NCBI GenBank assembly: GCA_023423335.1
Contig: JAFAFU010000051.1
Coordinates: 1-64,000 of the forward strand
Reading direction: 5' to 3'
DNA length: 64,000 bases
DNA from: Bacillota bacterium
Lineage (GTDB): Bacteria > Bacillota > Clostridia > Lachnospirales > Lachnospiraceae
Part shown: positions 17,009-25,878 of the stretch, piece after piece
Position numbering within the stretch: the first letter of the stretch is position 1
Layout of the letters: the number at the start of each line of letters is the position of its first letter
The notes under the pieces: generated by a model
Told to the model about the DNA's origin: nothing
Databases searched by the model: none
What the model saw: only the letters and a program-made list of their open reading frames with translations
Made by a program: the position numbers and the translations under genes

Positions 17009-17296
17009 ATGGATGAAAAACAACAGATTCTGAAGGGTCACAGGCTCAGCATCAATGCCAGAAAAACGGCGGCGATCACAGGTGTCAACGATGTCCTCTC
17101 CTTTGATGCGGGAGAGGTGCTGCTGCAGACGGAGCAGGGGATTTTAATGATCCGTGGACAAGAGCTGCATGTCAACCGTCTGACCCTGGAAAAAGGTGAG
17201 GTTGATATTGACGGACGTATTGACAGCTTTACCTATTCAGACACCAATAACTATGGTAAGTCAGGAGAATCCTTGTTTGGCAGGCTTTTTAAGTAG
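17009..17296 (+). CDS. yabP: Sporulation protein YabP
   Basis: The 95-residue protein belongs to the YabP family of spore-coat/cortex-associated proteins made in the mother cell. The core GHRLSINARKTAAITGVNDVLSF, the LLQTEQGILMIRGQELHVNRL stretch and EVDIDGRIDSFTY are characteristic. AGAGGAGGC precedes the ATG. YabQ follows nine bases after the stop, so they form an operon. The molecular action is not established for the family. Confidence 0.92.
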   Translation: MDEKQQILKGHRLSINARKTAAITGVNDVLSFDAGEVLLQTEQGILMIRGQELHVNRLTLEKGEVDIDGRIDSFTYSDTNNYGKSGESLFGRLFK

Positions 17297-17305
17297 GAGG
17301 CCTGT

Positions 17306-18016
17306 ATGAATGAAGCGATTACGGTAGAACTGCAATTTTTTCTGATCTCCATTCTCTGGGGCGCCATCATACTAATGGTTTATGATATTCTGCGCATCCT
17401 GAGAAGACTGATACCCCATAACAGCATATTTCTGGCATTGGAGGATCTGATATTCTGGGTTCTTACCAGCCTGTTTATCTTTGCCATGATATATACCATG
17501 AATAATGGGACGATCCGGGGCTTCTCCGTTATGGGTATGGGAATCGGAATGACCCTCTATCATTTTATATTCAGTGATTTTTTTGTAAAATGGGTGACCA
17601 AAGCACTCCTTCTTCTTCTGCGCCCGATTTCCTTATTAATCGGCAGGATCAGGAAAGTGCTTGCTTTTGTCGTGTCAAAACTAAAAAAGGTATTTGCTGC
17701 AGTTCATTACCGATTGAATAAATCAACAAAATCAGTTAAAATAATCATAAACAGGAAACGCCAGATAAGGGCAGCCAAAAAGAGCAAGCGCAGAGAGCTT
17801 AAGGCAGAAAAGAAAGCGGAGGCAAAAAACAGGAAGCGGGAAGCAAGGCAGAAGAAAAAAGGGTCTGATAAGCCGGAGGGATCTGATCACCGGAGCTTAG
17901 AGGGCGGAAATCAGGCTGCTTTACATAGCCGGGGATCAGCCGGTTATCGGTCGGCAAGAACGTTAAGGTCAGGCACAATCGGCAGGAAGGCCCCCGCAGA
18001 CCATAAAAAGATATGA
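17306..18016 (+). CDS. yabQ: Spore cortex biosynthesis protein YabQ
   Basis: YabQ is a membrane protein of the outer forespore membrane needed for cortex formation. The N-terminal 110 residues carry about three to four hydrophobic helices (QFFLISILWGAIILMVYDI, LIFWVLTSLFIFAMIYT and others), matching the family. The last 100 residues are highly basic (AAKKSKRRELKAEKKAEAKN) and low-complexity, making this 236-residue protein longer than the Bacillus one. TAGGAGGCC sits just before the ATG. It lies between yabP and divIC. Confidence 0.88.
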   Translation: MNEAITVELQFFLISILWGAIILMVYDILRILRRLIPHNSIFLALEDLIFWVLTSLFIFAMIYTMNNGTIRGFSVMGMGIGMTLYHFIFSDFFVKWVTKALLLLLRPISLLIGRIRKVLAFVVSKLKKVFAAVHYRLNKSTKSVKIIINRKRQIRAAKKSKRRELKAEKKAEAKNRKREARQKKKGSDKPEGSDHRSLEGGNQAALHSRGSAGYRSARTLRSGTIGRKAPADHKKI

Positions 18017-18068
18017 ACTAAGGGCTGGGTCAAACCCGTCCTTAGTATTTAGGAGATGAGATAGGAAG

Positions 18069-18353
18069 ATGAGAAGAAGAAAAACACGGACAGGCATTGG
18101 AATAATCGCATTTGTAGTTCTTAATATATGCGGAATTGTAGCCTATGGCAAGATTGACCTGGAAAAGAGGGTGAGTTCTTTGTCGGATAAAAAATCCAGG
18201 CTGGAAACCCGGATTCAGGAGGAGACGGATAGAAAAACCGACATCAGCAATTATGAGGCTTATGTTCAGACCAAGAGATATATCGAGGAGATCGCCAGGC
18301 AGAAGCTGGGTCTGGTATATGAATTTGAGATATTACTGGAGAGGAAGGAATAA
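18069..18353 (+). CDS. divIC: Septum formation initiator, DivIC/FtsB family
   Basis: The 94-residue protein has a short basic N-terminus, one membrane helix (about residues 9-26, IGIIAFVVLNICGIVAYG) and then a coiled coil (LEKRVSSLSDKKSRLETRIQEE). The C-terminal YIEEIARQKLGLVYEFE block is the DivIC/FtsB signature. It joins FtsL and DivIB at the division septum. Its position after yabQ and before spoIIE matches Bacillus. Confidence 0.9.
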   Translation: MRRRKTRTGIGIIAFVVLNICGIVAYGKIDLEKRVSSLSDKKSRLETRIQEETDRKTDISNYEAYVQTKRYIEEIARQKLGLVYEFEILLERKE

Positions 18354-18376
18354 TATTCGGAAGAATAATTTTACCA

Positions 18377-18405
18377 TTGACAAGCCATAAGAAAGCAGAT
18401 ATAAT
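18377..18405 (+). promoter_or_regulatory. Consensus sigma-A promoter of tRNA-Met
   Basis: TTGACA at 18377-18382 and TATAAT at 18400-18405 are separated by exactly 17 bases. The tRNA begins 15 bases further on. Confidence 0.9.
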
Positions 18406-18420
18406 GAAGTTCGTGACTTT

Positions 18421-18494
18421 GGCGAAGTAGCTCAGTTGGCGAGAGCATGCGGTTCATACCCGCAGTGTCGGCGGTTCAAATCCGTCCTTCGCTA
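18421..18494 (+). tRNA. tRNA-Met (CAT anticodon)
   Basis: The acceptor arms GGCGAAG and CTTCGCT pair (with a terminal G-U) and the discriminator is A at 18494. The D-arm is GCTCAGTTGGCGAGAGC, the anticodon stem TGCGG/CCGCA frames the loop TTCATAC (anticodon CAT), and the T-loop is TTCAAAT. It looks like the elongator form. CCA is not encoded. Its place between divIC and spoIIE also occurs in Bacillus. Confidence 0.95.
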
Positions 18495-18501
18495 CTCAGA
18501 T

Positions 18502-18528
18502 AGGGGTTGTTAACTACAGCCCTTTTTT
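18502..18528 (+). terminator. Terminator of the tRNA gene
   Basis: GGGTTGT (18504-18510) pairs with ACAGCCC (18516-18522) over a 5-nt loop, followed by six T. Confidence 0.85.
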
Positions 18529-18614
18529 GCTGTTCTTTTTGATGCATTTTGATAGGGTTCGTTATCAGGCTCTTAATATGCCTTAGGTTCCTTTAATCGA
18601 TTTTCTATGGAATT

Positions 18615-18682
18615 CTTGTCAATAAGTTTTTGATTTCAAGGGAGGATTTTTGACAAAGATTGCATGGAGGACTGCCTATAAT
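18615..18682 (+). promoter_or_regulatory. spoIIE promoter with wide spacing and Spo0A-like boxes
   Basis: TTGACA (18650-18655) and TATAAT (18677-18682) are both perfect but 21 bases apart, too far for ordinary sigma-A use. This is the spacing known for Spo0A-activated spoIIE/spoIIG promoters in Bacillus. TTGTCAAT (from about 18617) and TTTGACAA (its reverse TTGTCAAA, overlapping the -35) each lie one or two bases from the 0A box core TTGTCGAA. Confidence 0.65.
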
Positions 18683-18731
18683 AACAACACGTACATCGTT
18701 GCGGCAATTGTTGTTAAAGGAGCGGAACAAA

Positions 18732-21023
18732 ATGAGAGTCTTTCGGATCAGATCTATTTTAGTATATTTCATTAGTTTTGTAATAGCAAGAGCAGTATTC
18801 TTTCAGATGGATCCACTGGCAATTGGGATCTTCACTGCGGCTTACCTGGAGCGGGCCGGAGGGGGCGGGCTGCTTTTTTTTGCTGTTTTAGCCGGTGCCT
18901 GCAGTGCATTGCCTTTTACAGCCGCATTAAAATATCTGCTGACTATGATAGCCTCTATCGTGATACTGGAGGCTCCGCTGATTAAAAGAAGAGAGATTTC
19001 CAAAACGGTCCTATATGCCCTTCCTTCCGCTATATTGGGACTCTTTTCCCTGATAGAAGCGGTATCAACGGGATGGTCGGCCGATTATATTGCTCTGGCA
19101 GCCCTGGAAACGATGATTGCCTATATATCAGGCATTGTATTTGGCAGCGGCGCAGGCTTTTTGTTCCGCGGAGGTAAGGATTACAGGATCAGTAATGAGC
19201 AGATGGTAAGCCTTGCGTTTATCGTAGCGGTATTTCTGTATGCAGTGCCGGAATTCGGCGGTCCGAATTTTGCGCCGATAGAGACCTCGGTTTATTTTAT
19301 AATTCTGCTGTTCACGTATAAATATGGAGTCGGACAGGGTACGGTGGCCGGGGCAGTATCCGGCTTCGCACTGACACTTCGGGGAGCTCCGGTATCCGGA
19401 ATCAGTATCTTTACATTAATGGGTGTCATTACGGCAGCCTTTCGGGAGCTTGGAAGGATACCGACTGCGATTGTGTTTGCCCTGACGGCAGGAGCCGGCG
19501 GCCTGATCTATAAGGATATGGCCTTATCCGTCCGGGAAGCAGGAGCGCTGGCCTCGGCTATTCTGGTATTTTTACTGCTGCCCCACAGTATGATTTACCG
19601 GGTTGATTCAGAGGAGGGAGAAGGGGGGAGAGAGTCGCTCGCTTCCCAGAATCTGAAGAAGATTGCCAACAGCAGAATAAAAATATTTTCTGACTCCTTT
19701 CTAAAGCTCTCCAAAACCCTGGAAGGGATTACGGATAAACAGACAAGGCTGAAACAGCAGGATATAAATTATATCTTTGAAGATATCTCCGAGAAGCTAT
19801 GTAAAAACTGCATCAACTGCAGCCACTGCTGGGAAAATAATTTCCAGGACACCTATCAGGCTGCCTGCAGAATGTTTGATATTGCTGAGAAAAACGGTTA
19901 TATCAAGAAAGAGGATATCCCTGAGCCCTTTCTGGACACCTGCATCTGCGCGGATCAGTTTCTGGCTGAGACGAACCGCGGTTTTGAAATCGCAAAGCTG
20001 AACCACGTCTGGAGCAGTAAAATTGCTGAAAGCAGGGAAGTAATCGCAGACCAGCTAAAGGAGGTCTCCCAGTGCATCCAGAATATCACCGGAGATATCT
20101 ATAACACCACCAGGGCACTCCGGCCGGAAGAGGAGCTGATCCGAAGGAAACTGATGGCCGGTCATATCCTGGTAAAAAGTATTGCGATCATTGAACGGGT
20201 AGATAAGCGGAAGGAGATCTACCTCCATGCAGCTGCCGGAAGAGGACACTGCATTACGGCGAAAGAGGCCGCCGCCATCATTGGGGAAGCGCTGAATCTG
20301 AAAATAAAGGTTTCGGAATCCTCCAAGACCGTATTATCCAGGGAATATGATAATTATATCTTCATAGAGGATACAAAATTTAAAGTGCTGACCGGTGTCG
20401 CAAGAGCGATGAAGGATAGTGTCTCAGGGGACAACTTCTCGCTGATGAAGCTTGATACAGGAGAATTTATGATTGCCCTGTCCGACGGGATGGGAACGGG
20501 GAAGGAAGCCGGAGAGGAAAGCGAGACAGTAATGGGGCTTTTGGAGCAGCTGGTTGAAGCGGGCTTTAAAACGGAGACTGCGATTAAGCTGATTAATTCC
20601 AGCCTGGTTTTAAAGTCGGATCAGCAGTCCTTCTCAACAATAGATATGGGTATTATCAATCTGTTTACCGGGATGTGTGAATTTACAAAGATCGGGGCGG
20701 CAGCGGCCTTCATAAAAAGGGACAGCTGGGTGGAGACAATCAGTTCCACGACCCTCCCCATCGGAATGTTCGGAAGTGTGGATTATGATGCGGTCACGAA
20801 AAAGCTGTATGAAGGGGATATCGTGATCATGGTCACGGACGGAGTTTTAGACTGCATTAAAGAAGAGAATAAGGAAGCATTTATGGAAAAGCTGCTGAGC
20901 GAGCTGAAGAGCACAAATCCACAGGAAATAGCGAATCGAATTCTGGACAGTACCTTAGCACAGAGTAATTATGAACCGTTGGATGATATGACTGTAATTA
21001 CTGCCGGAATTTGGTTAAAATAG
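18732..21023 (+). CDS. spoIIE: Stage II sporulation protein E, PP2C-type serine phosphatase
   Basis: SpoIIE dephosphorylates SpoIIAA to release sigma-F in the forespore and acts at the polar septum. The 763-residue protein has an N-terminal region of about ten membrane helices (to about residue 290), a linker with the typical Cys cluster CKNCINCSHCW, and a C-terminal PP2C phosphatase domain with LSDGMGTGKEAGEES, VTDGVLDCI and DDMTVITAG holding the metal-binding Asp residues. ATG 18732 lies nine bases after AAAGGAG; an upstream in-frame ATG at 18660 falls inside the promoter. It is slightly shorter than the Bacillus protein (827). Confidence 0.95.
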   Translation: MRVFRIRSILVYFISFVIARAVFFQMDPLAIGIFTAAYLERAGGGGLLFFAVLAGACSALPFTAALKYLLTMIASIVILEAPLIKRREISKTVLYALPSAILGLFSLIEAVSTGWSADYIALAALETMIAYISGIVFGSGAGFLFRGGKDYRISNEQMVSLAFIVAVFLYAVPEFGGPNFAPIETSVYFIILLFTYKYGVGQGTVAGAVSGFALTLRGAPVSGISIFTLMGVITAAFRELGRIPTAIVFALTAGAGGLIYKDMALSVREAGALASAILVFLLLPHSMIYRVDSEEGEGGRESLASQNLKKIANSRIKIFSDSFLKLSKTLEGITDKQTRLKQQDINYIFEDISEKLCKNCINCSHCWENNFQDTYQAACRMFDIAEKNGYIKKEDIPEPFLDTCICADQFLAETNRGFEIAKLNHVWSSKIAESREVIADQLKEVSQCIQNITGDIYNTTRALRPEEELIRRKLMAGHILVKSIAIIERVDKRKEIYLHAAAGRGHCITAKEAAAIIGEALNLKIKVSESSKTVLSREYDNYIFIEDTKFKVLTGVARAMKDSVSGDNFSLMKLDTGEFMIALSDGMGTGKEAGEESETVMGLLEQLVEAGFKTETAIKLINSSLVLKSDQQSFSTIDMGIINLFTGMCEFTKIGAAAAFIKRDSWVETISSTTLPIGMFGSVDYDAVTKKLYEGDIVIMVTDGVLDCIKEENKEAFMEKLLSELKSTNPQEIANRILDSTLAQSNYEPLDDMTVITAGIWLK

Positions 21024-21129
21024 AAGGTATAAGAAAATTGCATTGAAAATTAATAATGAATGGATTATGATGGTATATAATAATTGTGACGGAACAACCG
21101 ATAGCTAATTCTGCTAATAGGATGAAGGA

Positions 21130-22587
21130 ATGCTGGAGAGAGTATCAGAATATATCAAAGAGAATAATTTGATAGAAGACGGAGACAGAATCGTCGTCGG
21201 AGTATCCGGCGGCGCAGATTCGGTCTGCCTCCTTCATGCTCTTTGGGAGTTATATCAGGGAGGACCGGTAGAGCTTCTGGCCGTCCATATCAATCATGGT
21301 ATCCGCGGCAGGGCTGCGGATGAGGACGAGGAGTTTGTCCGTGAATTTGCAAAGGAGCTGGGCGTACGGTTTTTCAGCTTCCGGTATGATGTACCCGCTA
21401 TTGCCAGGGATGAGGGGATGTCCGAGGAGGAAGCCGGAAGAGAGATCAGGTACAGAACCTTTCTAACGGTATGTAATACCTATAGATGCAATAAAGTTGC
21501 GATTGCGCACAATAAAAACGACAATGCGGAAACAATGCTGTTTCATCTGTTCCGGGGCAGCGGAATTCGCGGCCTGACTGGAATCGGCCCGATCAGGACA
21601 ATGGATTCAGAGGAGGAAAAGGTCCTTGTGGTGAGACCTCTGCTATTTGCTCTCCGGGCAGAAATTGAAGCATATCTTACGGCAAGGAAGCTGGAGTACC
21701 GGACCGATGCCAGTAACCTGGAAGAGGGCTATAGCAGGAATAAGCTGCGGAATAGAATTCTTAAGCTGGCAGCCGAGGACATCAATGCAAATGTCATAGA
21801 GCATATTGCGGAGGCAGCCGAGGAGCTGAGAGAGGCAGAAAGCTTCATAGCAGCGCAGATCCGAGACAAATTTAAGGAGCTGGCCCGGTACCGTGCAGAG
21901 GATGGGATTCCCGGATATGAATTGGAGGTACTGGAATTTGGTAAAGAGGATATTGTTCTGAAAAAAGGGATATTGCTTCATATCCTTGAAGAGCTGGCCG
22001 GCAGCCGTAAGGATATCGGCAGGATACACATAATGCAGCTTCTGGAGTTATTAAAAAAGCAAGTGGGAAAGCAGCTTATCCTCCCCTATGGAATTGTGGC
22101 AAAACGCACTTACGGGACGGTCCGGGTATACCGTTCCCTGGGAAACCGGTCGGGGCCGGCAAATAATTCGGATGCCTCCTCTCCGGTGATGGTGACGATA
22201 CCGGGGCGGACAGTTTCCGATGCTATTATCCTGGACACCGGTATAATCCCCTATGAAAAAGGATTAACATTTCCTAAAAATAGTTGTATTAAATGGTTTG
22301 ATTATGATAAAATAGTAAATGCTGTTGAGTTTAGGACCAGGAAAGAAGGGGACTATATACAAATCAACAGTGCGGGCGGCAGAAAGAAGCTCAAGGATTA
22401 TTTTATAGATATTAAACTCCCGAAGGAAGAACGGGACAAAAGGTTCCTGGTTGCGGATGGCAGCCATATCATGTGGATCTTGGGTGATGGGGACCGGATG
22501 AGTGAAAAATATAAGATAACGGATGAAACCCGTAGAATACTTTGGATTCATATTATTGATGCGGAGGAGAAGGATAATGGCAGATAA
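21130..22587 (+). CDS. tilS: tRNA(Ile)-lysidine synthetase
   Basis: TilS attaches lysine to C34 of the CAU-anticodon tRNA-Ile, changing its codon from AUG to AUA. The N-terminal PP-loop ATPase motif VGVSGGADSVCLLH and HINHGIRGRAADEDEEFV are clear, as is IAHNKNDNAETMLFHLFRGSG. The C-terminal RTRKEGDYI and KKLKDYFIDIKLPKEERD mark the tRNA-binding domain. The 485 residues match the family. The last 11 bases overlap the hpt start, so the two are translationally linked, as in Bacillus. Confidence 0.95.
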   Translation: MLERVSEYIKENNLIEDGDRIVVGVSGGADSVCLLHALWELYQGGPVELLAVHINHGIRGRAADEDEEFVREFAKELGVRFFSFRYDVPAIARDEGMSEEEAGREIRYRTFLTVCNTYRCNKVAIAHNKNDNAETMLFHLFRGSGIRGLTGIGPIRTMDSEEEKVLVVRPLLFALRAEIEAYLTARKLEYRTDASNLEEGYSRNKLRNRILKLAAEDINANVIEHIAEAAEELREAESFIAAQIRDKFKELARYRAEDGIPGYELEVLEFGKEDIVLKKGILLHILEELAGSRKDIGRIHIMQLLELLKKQVGKQLILPYGIVAKRTYGTVRVYRSLGNRSGPANNSDASSPVMVTIPGRTVSDAIILDTGIIPYEKGLTFPKNSCIKWFDYDKIVNAVEFRTRKEGDYIQINSAGGRKKLKDYFIDIKLPKEERDKRFLVADGSHIMWILGDGDRMSEKYKITDETRRILWIHIIDAEEKDNGR

Positions 22588-23095
22588 CTTAAGAGTTATG
22601 ATTTCCGAGGAACAAGTTACGATGAAAATTAAGGAATTGGCGGAACAGATCAGCAAGGACTATGAAGGGAACAGCGTTCACCTGATCTGTATATTAAAGG
22701 GAAGCGTATTCTTCTGCTGTGACCTGGCCAAGAGAATTACCGTTCCGGTTACCCTGGACTTTATGTCGGTTTCCAGCTACGGAAATGAAACGGTCAGCTC
22801 AGGGAGAGTAAGGATTGCAAAGGATCTGGATGAATCCATCCAGGGACGCCATGTTTTGATTGTTGAGGACATCATTGATTCCGGAAGAACACTGGCACAT
22901 CTGATGGATCTGCTTAGTACCAGGGCGCCTGAGAGTATAAATATTTGTACGTTGCTTGACAAACCAGACCGCAGGGTAACCGATGTGGACGTAAAGTATG
23001 TCGGTTTTGAGATACCGGATGAGTTCGTAGTAGGATACGGACTGGATTATCAGCAGGGATATAGAAATTTACCGTATGTGGGTGTTATTGAATAA
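22577..23095 (+). CDS. hpt: Hypoxanthine phosphoribosyltransferase
   Basis: Hpt salvages hypoxanthine and guanine with PRPP to IMP and GMP. The PRPP loop VLIVEDIIDSGRTLAHL, the flexible-loop region VSSYGNETVSSG and the C-terminal YVGFEIPDEFVVGYGLDY are diagnostic. The start at 22577 has GGAGGAGAAGGA upstream inside the tilS end, giving 172 residues, the usual size; upstream in-frame ATGs lie in tilS and are not needed. ftsH follows after a short gap, conserved with Bacillus. Confidence 0.96.
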   Translation: MADNLRVMISEEQVTMKIKELAEQISKDYEGNSVHLICILKGSVFFCCDLAKRITVPVTLDFMSVSSYGNETVSSGRVRIAKDLDESIQGRHVLIVEDIIDSGRTLAHLMDLLSTRAPESINICTLLDKPDRRVTDVDVKYVGFEIPDEFVVGYGLDYQQGYRNLPYVGVIE

Positions 23096-23149
23096 GAGAC
23101 CGACATATATGATATAGATAGTATGGATAGCAGTAAAGGAGGTTGTTTG

Positions 23150-24970
23150 GTGAGGAAACAAATGAAAGGATATGGTTTCTATTTAATTATTTTGGTCATT
23201 GTCATCATGACGGTATATGTATCCGATAATTTTGATGCCGGTAAGAAGGATGAATATAACTATTTTCAATTCACCGCAGATGTGGAGGAGGGAAAAGTTA
23301 AGTTTATTGATATATATCAGAATGAAGCAGTACCAACTGGTGAAATCAAGGTTACTTTAGAGGGCAGGGACAAGAAGGAAAGCTTTTCGGTAGCCGACGT
23401 CACGCAGTATGAGGAAATTGCAAAGGAAGCGGGAATTGAGTTCTATACCCATAAGATATCGAAGCCCAATTGGTTTTTAACGTCAGTACTGCCGTATATC
23501 TTAGTGTTTGTTGTAGTGATTGTTCTGTTTTCCTTCTTGTCAAATCAGGCTTCGGTGGGAGGCGGCAACAGCAAGGTTATGAATTTCGGCAAGAGCCGAG
23601 CCAAGATGACGACGGAAGAGAATAAGACAACAACGTTTAAAAACGTGGCGGGTCTTGATGAAGAAAAGGATGAGCTGAAGGAAATCGTAGATTTTCTGAA
23701 ATCTCCGAAAAAATATATTCAGGTCGGAGCCAGAATACCCAAGGGCGTTCTTTTAGTCGGACCTCCGGGAACCGGTAAGACCTTGCTTGCCAAAGCAGTG
23801 GCAGGGGAAGCTGGGGTCCCGTTCTTCTCGATTTCCGGCTCGGATTTTGTGGAGATGTTTGTCGGTGTCGGTGCCTCCAGAGTCAGGGACCTGTTTGAGG
23901 ATGCCAAGAAGAATGCACCATGCATCGTATTTATTGATGAAATCGATGCGGTTGCGAGACGCCGTGGAACCGGTATGGGCGGCGGCCATGATGAGAGAGA
24001 ACAGACCTTAAATCAACTGCTGGTCGAGATGGATGGCTTCGGAGTAAACGAAGGCATTATCGTTATGGCAGCAACAAACCGGGTGGATATTCTGGATCCT
24101 GCCATTCTCCGTCCGGGAAGGTTTGACCGTAAGGTAGCGGTGGGCCGTCCTGATGTGAAGGGCAGGGAGGAGATCCTGCAGGTTCATGCCAAGGGTAAGC
24201 CCCTTGGTGATGATGTGGACCTGAAGCAGATCGCTCAGACGACCGCAGGCTTCACCGGAGCGGATCTGGAGAATCTGATGAATGAAGCAGCCATCGGGGC
24301 TGCCAGGGATAACAGAGGCTTTCTCAACAGTGAGGATATTAAAAGGGCCTTTATTAAGGTTGGTATCGGAACAGAGAAGAAGAGCAAGGTTATCACGGAA
24401 AAGGAGAAGCGGATCACGGCATATCATGAGGCCGGTCATGCAATCCTGTTCCATGTGCTTCCGGATGTAGGACCGGTATATACCGTATCCATCATTCCCA
24501 CCGGAACAGGTGCCGCAGGCTACACCATGCCGCTGCCTGAGAAGGATGAGATGTTTGATACCAGAGGCAGGATGCGCCAGGACATTATTGTTGGTCTTGG
24601 AGGCAGGGCTGCCGAAGAATTGATTTTGGAGGATATTACCACAGGAGCTTCCGGAGACATTAAGTCAGCAACGAAGCTGGCCCGTGCGATGATTACCCGC
24701 TATGGCTTCTCGGATGCCATTGGTATGGTCAACTATGACACGAATGACGATGAGGTATTCATCGGCAGGGATCTGGCTCATACCAGGAGCTACAGCGAGA
24801 GCATTGCGAATAAAATTGATGAGGAAGTAAGAGCGATTATCGATGAATGTTACAAGGAAGCGAAGAGAATTCTCCTGGAGCATAAAGAGAAGCTGGAGGA
24901 ATGTGCAAAGCTTCTGATGGAAAAAGAAAGAATTAACCGTGAGGAATTCGAGGCATTATTCCAGAGCTGA
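23150..24970 (+). CDS. ftsH: ATP-dependent membrane zinc metalloprotease FtsH
   Basis: FtsH extracts and degrades membrane and regulatory proteins. The protein (606 aa) has two membrane helices (about residues 5-22 and 108-128) around an extracytoplasmic domain. The AAA+ module follows with Walker A GPPGTGKT, Walker B IVFIDEIDA and the second-region-of-homology ATNRVDILDPAILRPGRFD. The protease zinc site is HEAGH with the downstream Asp in the ITTGASGDIK region. GTG 23150 follows AAAGGAGGT by about six bases; an ATG four codons later is the alternative. Confidence 0.97.
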   Translation: MRKQMKGYGFYLIILVIVIMTVYVSDNFDAGKKDEYNYFQFTADVEEGKVKFIDIYQNEAVPTGEIKVTLEGRDKKESFSVADVTQYEEIAKEAGIEFYTHKISKPNWFLTSVLPYILVFVVVIVLFSFLSNQASVGGGNSKVMNFGKSRAKMTTEENKTTTFKNVAGLDEEKDELKEIVDFLKSPKKYIQVGARIPKGVLLVGPPGTGKTLLAKAVAGEAGVPFFSISGSDFVEMFVGVGASRVRDLFEDAKKNAPCIVFIDEIDAVARRRGTGMGGGHDEREQTLNQLLVEMDGFGVNEGIIVMAATNRVDILDPAILRPGRFDRKVAVGRPDVKGREEILQVHAKGKPLGDDVDLKQIAQTTAGFTGADLENLMNEAAIGAARDNRGFLNSEDIKRAFIKVGIGTEKKSKVITEKEKRITAYHEAGHAILFHVLPDVGPVYTVSIIPTGTGAAGYTMPLPEKDEMFDTRGRMRQDIIVGLGGRAAEELILEDITTGASGDIKSATKLARAMITRYGFSDAIGMVNYDTNDDEVFIGRDLAHTRSYSESIANKIDEEVRAIIDECYKEAKRILLEHKEKLEECAKLLMEKERINREEFEALFQS

Positions 24971-25094
24971 TTTAACCGAAAACGGGACGTCGGAATGCAA
25001 GATGTATAAAAATGTAAACCAACATTTGTGCATCCTGACGGAAAATAAGGCAAAAAATTGTAAAGTTTGTGCACACTTATTTTGAAAGACATGA

Positions 25095-25200
25095 TATACT
25101 ATCAACGTAAACCCCAATACATTATATAGTTTTTGCTACACCCCCATAAGTAACAAAAATACCTTCTCCAAAAAAGGACAGTGCAAACTGTCCTTTTTTA
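25095..25200 (+). ncRNA. Candidate small RNA with extended -10 and strong terminator
   Basis: An extended -10 (TG at 25092, TATACT at 25095-25100) would start a transcript near 25107. It would end at a perfect terminator: GGACAGT (25176-25182), loop GCAA, ACTGTCC (25187-25193), then six T, with A-T pairs extending the stem. The 95-nt transcript has no good ORF. It could instead be the ftsH terminator with a chance -10. No good -35 was found. The rest of 24971-25345 shows no gene. Confidence 0.35.
25169..25200 (+). terminator. Intrinsic terminator downstream of ftsH
   Basis: A perfect 7-bp GC-containing stem with a GCAA tetraloop is flanked by A6 and T6, so it could work in both directions. 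Confidence 0.9.
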
Positions 25201-25345
25201 CGTTATGAAAAAGCAGGGCAGGTTTCTTTCGAATAAGGATTTTACTGTCAGAATGGCAGTGTATTGACAGATGATGTAGTTTGTGGAATGGCCGGGTTTT
25301 GGATATATTCTCTCTTTGATGTGAGTATACTTATTTTATGACAGG

Positions 25346-25801
25346 ATGAATGTGAAAGGCAGCGAAGAGGATATGCTGATTGCTTATAATAAAACAATGA
25401 AATATATATTGCTTTTTCTTGTTGGAGGTTTCGCTTACGGGGCTCTGGAAAACCTGTCGAGGGGTTACTCCCATATCTCGATGTTTATTGCAGGAGGGAT
25501 CTGCTTTATTCTCATCGGTCTTCTGAATGAGGTATATACCTGGGATTTTTCCCTGGTGGGCCAGATGGTAATCTCGGCCGGCATCATAACCCTGGTAGAA
25601 TTCGCAGCAGGCCTGATCGTAAATGTGTGGCTGAAGCTGGATGTATGGGATTATTCGGAGCTGCCCTATAATGTGTTAGGCCAGGTATGCCTGCTTTTTA
25701 CAAATATCTGGTTTTTTGTATCCTTATTTGGGATTCTCCTGGATGATTATCTGCGGTATTTTCTGCTGGGGGAGGAGAAGCCCCATTATAAGCTGTTTTA
25801 G
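25346..25801 (+). CDS. Putative ABC transporter permease, CmpB/PF06541-like membrane protein
   Basis: The 151-residue protein has four hydrophobic segments and the family's conserved stretches GGFAYGALENLSRGYSH, GLLNE, WDYSELPYNVLGQVC and FFVSLFGILLDD. Members are annotated as type IV ABC-transporter proteins, but the function is unproven and no ATPase gene lies nearby. The start is uncertain: ATG 25346 has a weak close AGGA, ATG 25373 follows GAAGAGG. It stands alone, convergent with the DUF2156 gene. Confidence 0.7.
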   Translation: MNVKGSEEDMLIAYNKTMKYILLFLVGGFAYGALENLSRGYSHISMFIAGGICFILIGLLNEVYTWDFSLVGQMVISAGIITLVEFAAGLIVNVWLKLDVWDYSELPYNVLGQVCLLFTNIWFFVSLFGILLDDYLRYFLLGEEKPHYKLF

Positions 25802-25817
25802 AAATTACAGGCGTAAA

Positions 25818-25866
25818 AATGCCCGGTACGTTATCTGCGATAAGGTATCCGGGCATTGATTTTTAT
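25818..25866. terminator. Bidirectional terminator between convergent genes
   Basis: AATGCCCGG (25818-25826) pairs with CCGGGCATT (25849-25857). A T-rich tail follows on the plus strand and an A-rich stretch precedes on the other side, serving both convergent genes. Confidence 0.8.
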
Positions 25867-25878
25867 CCTTACGATCCT

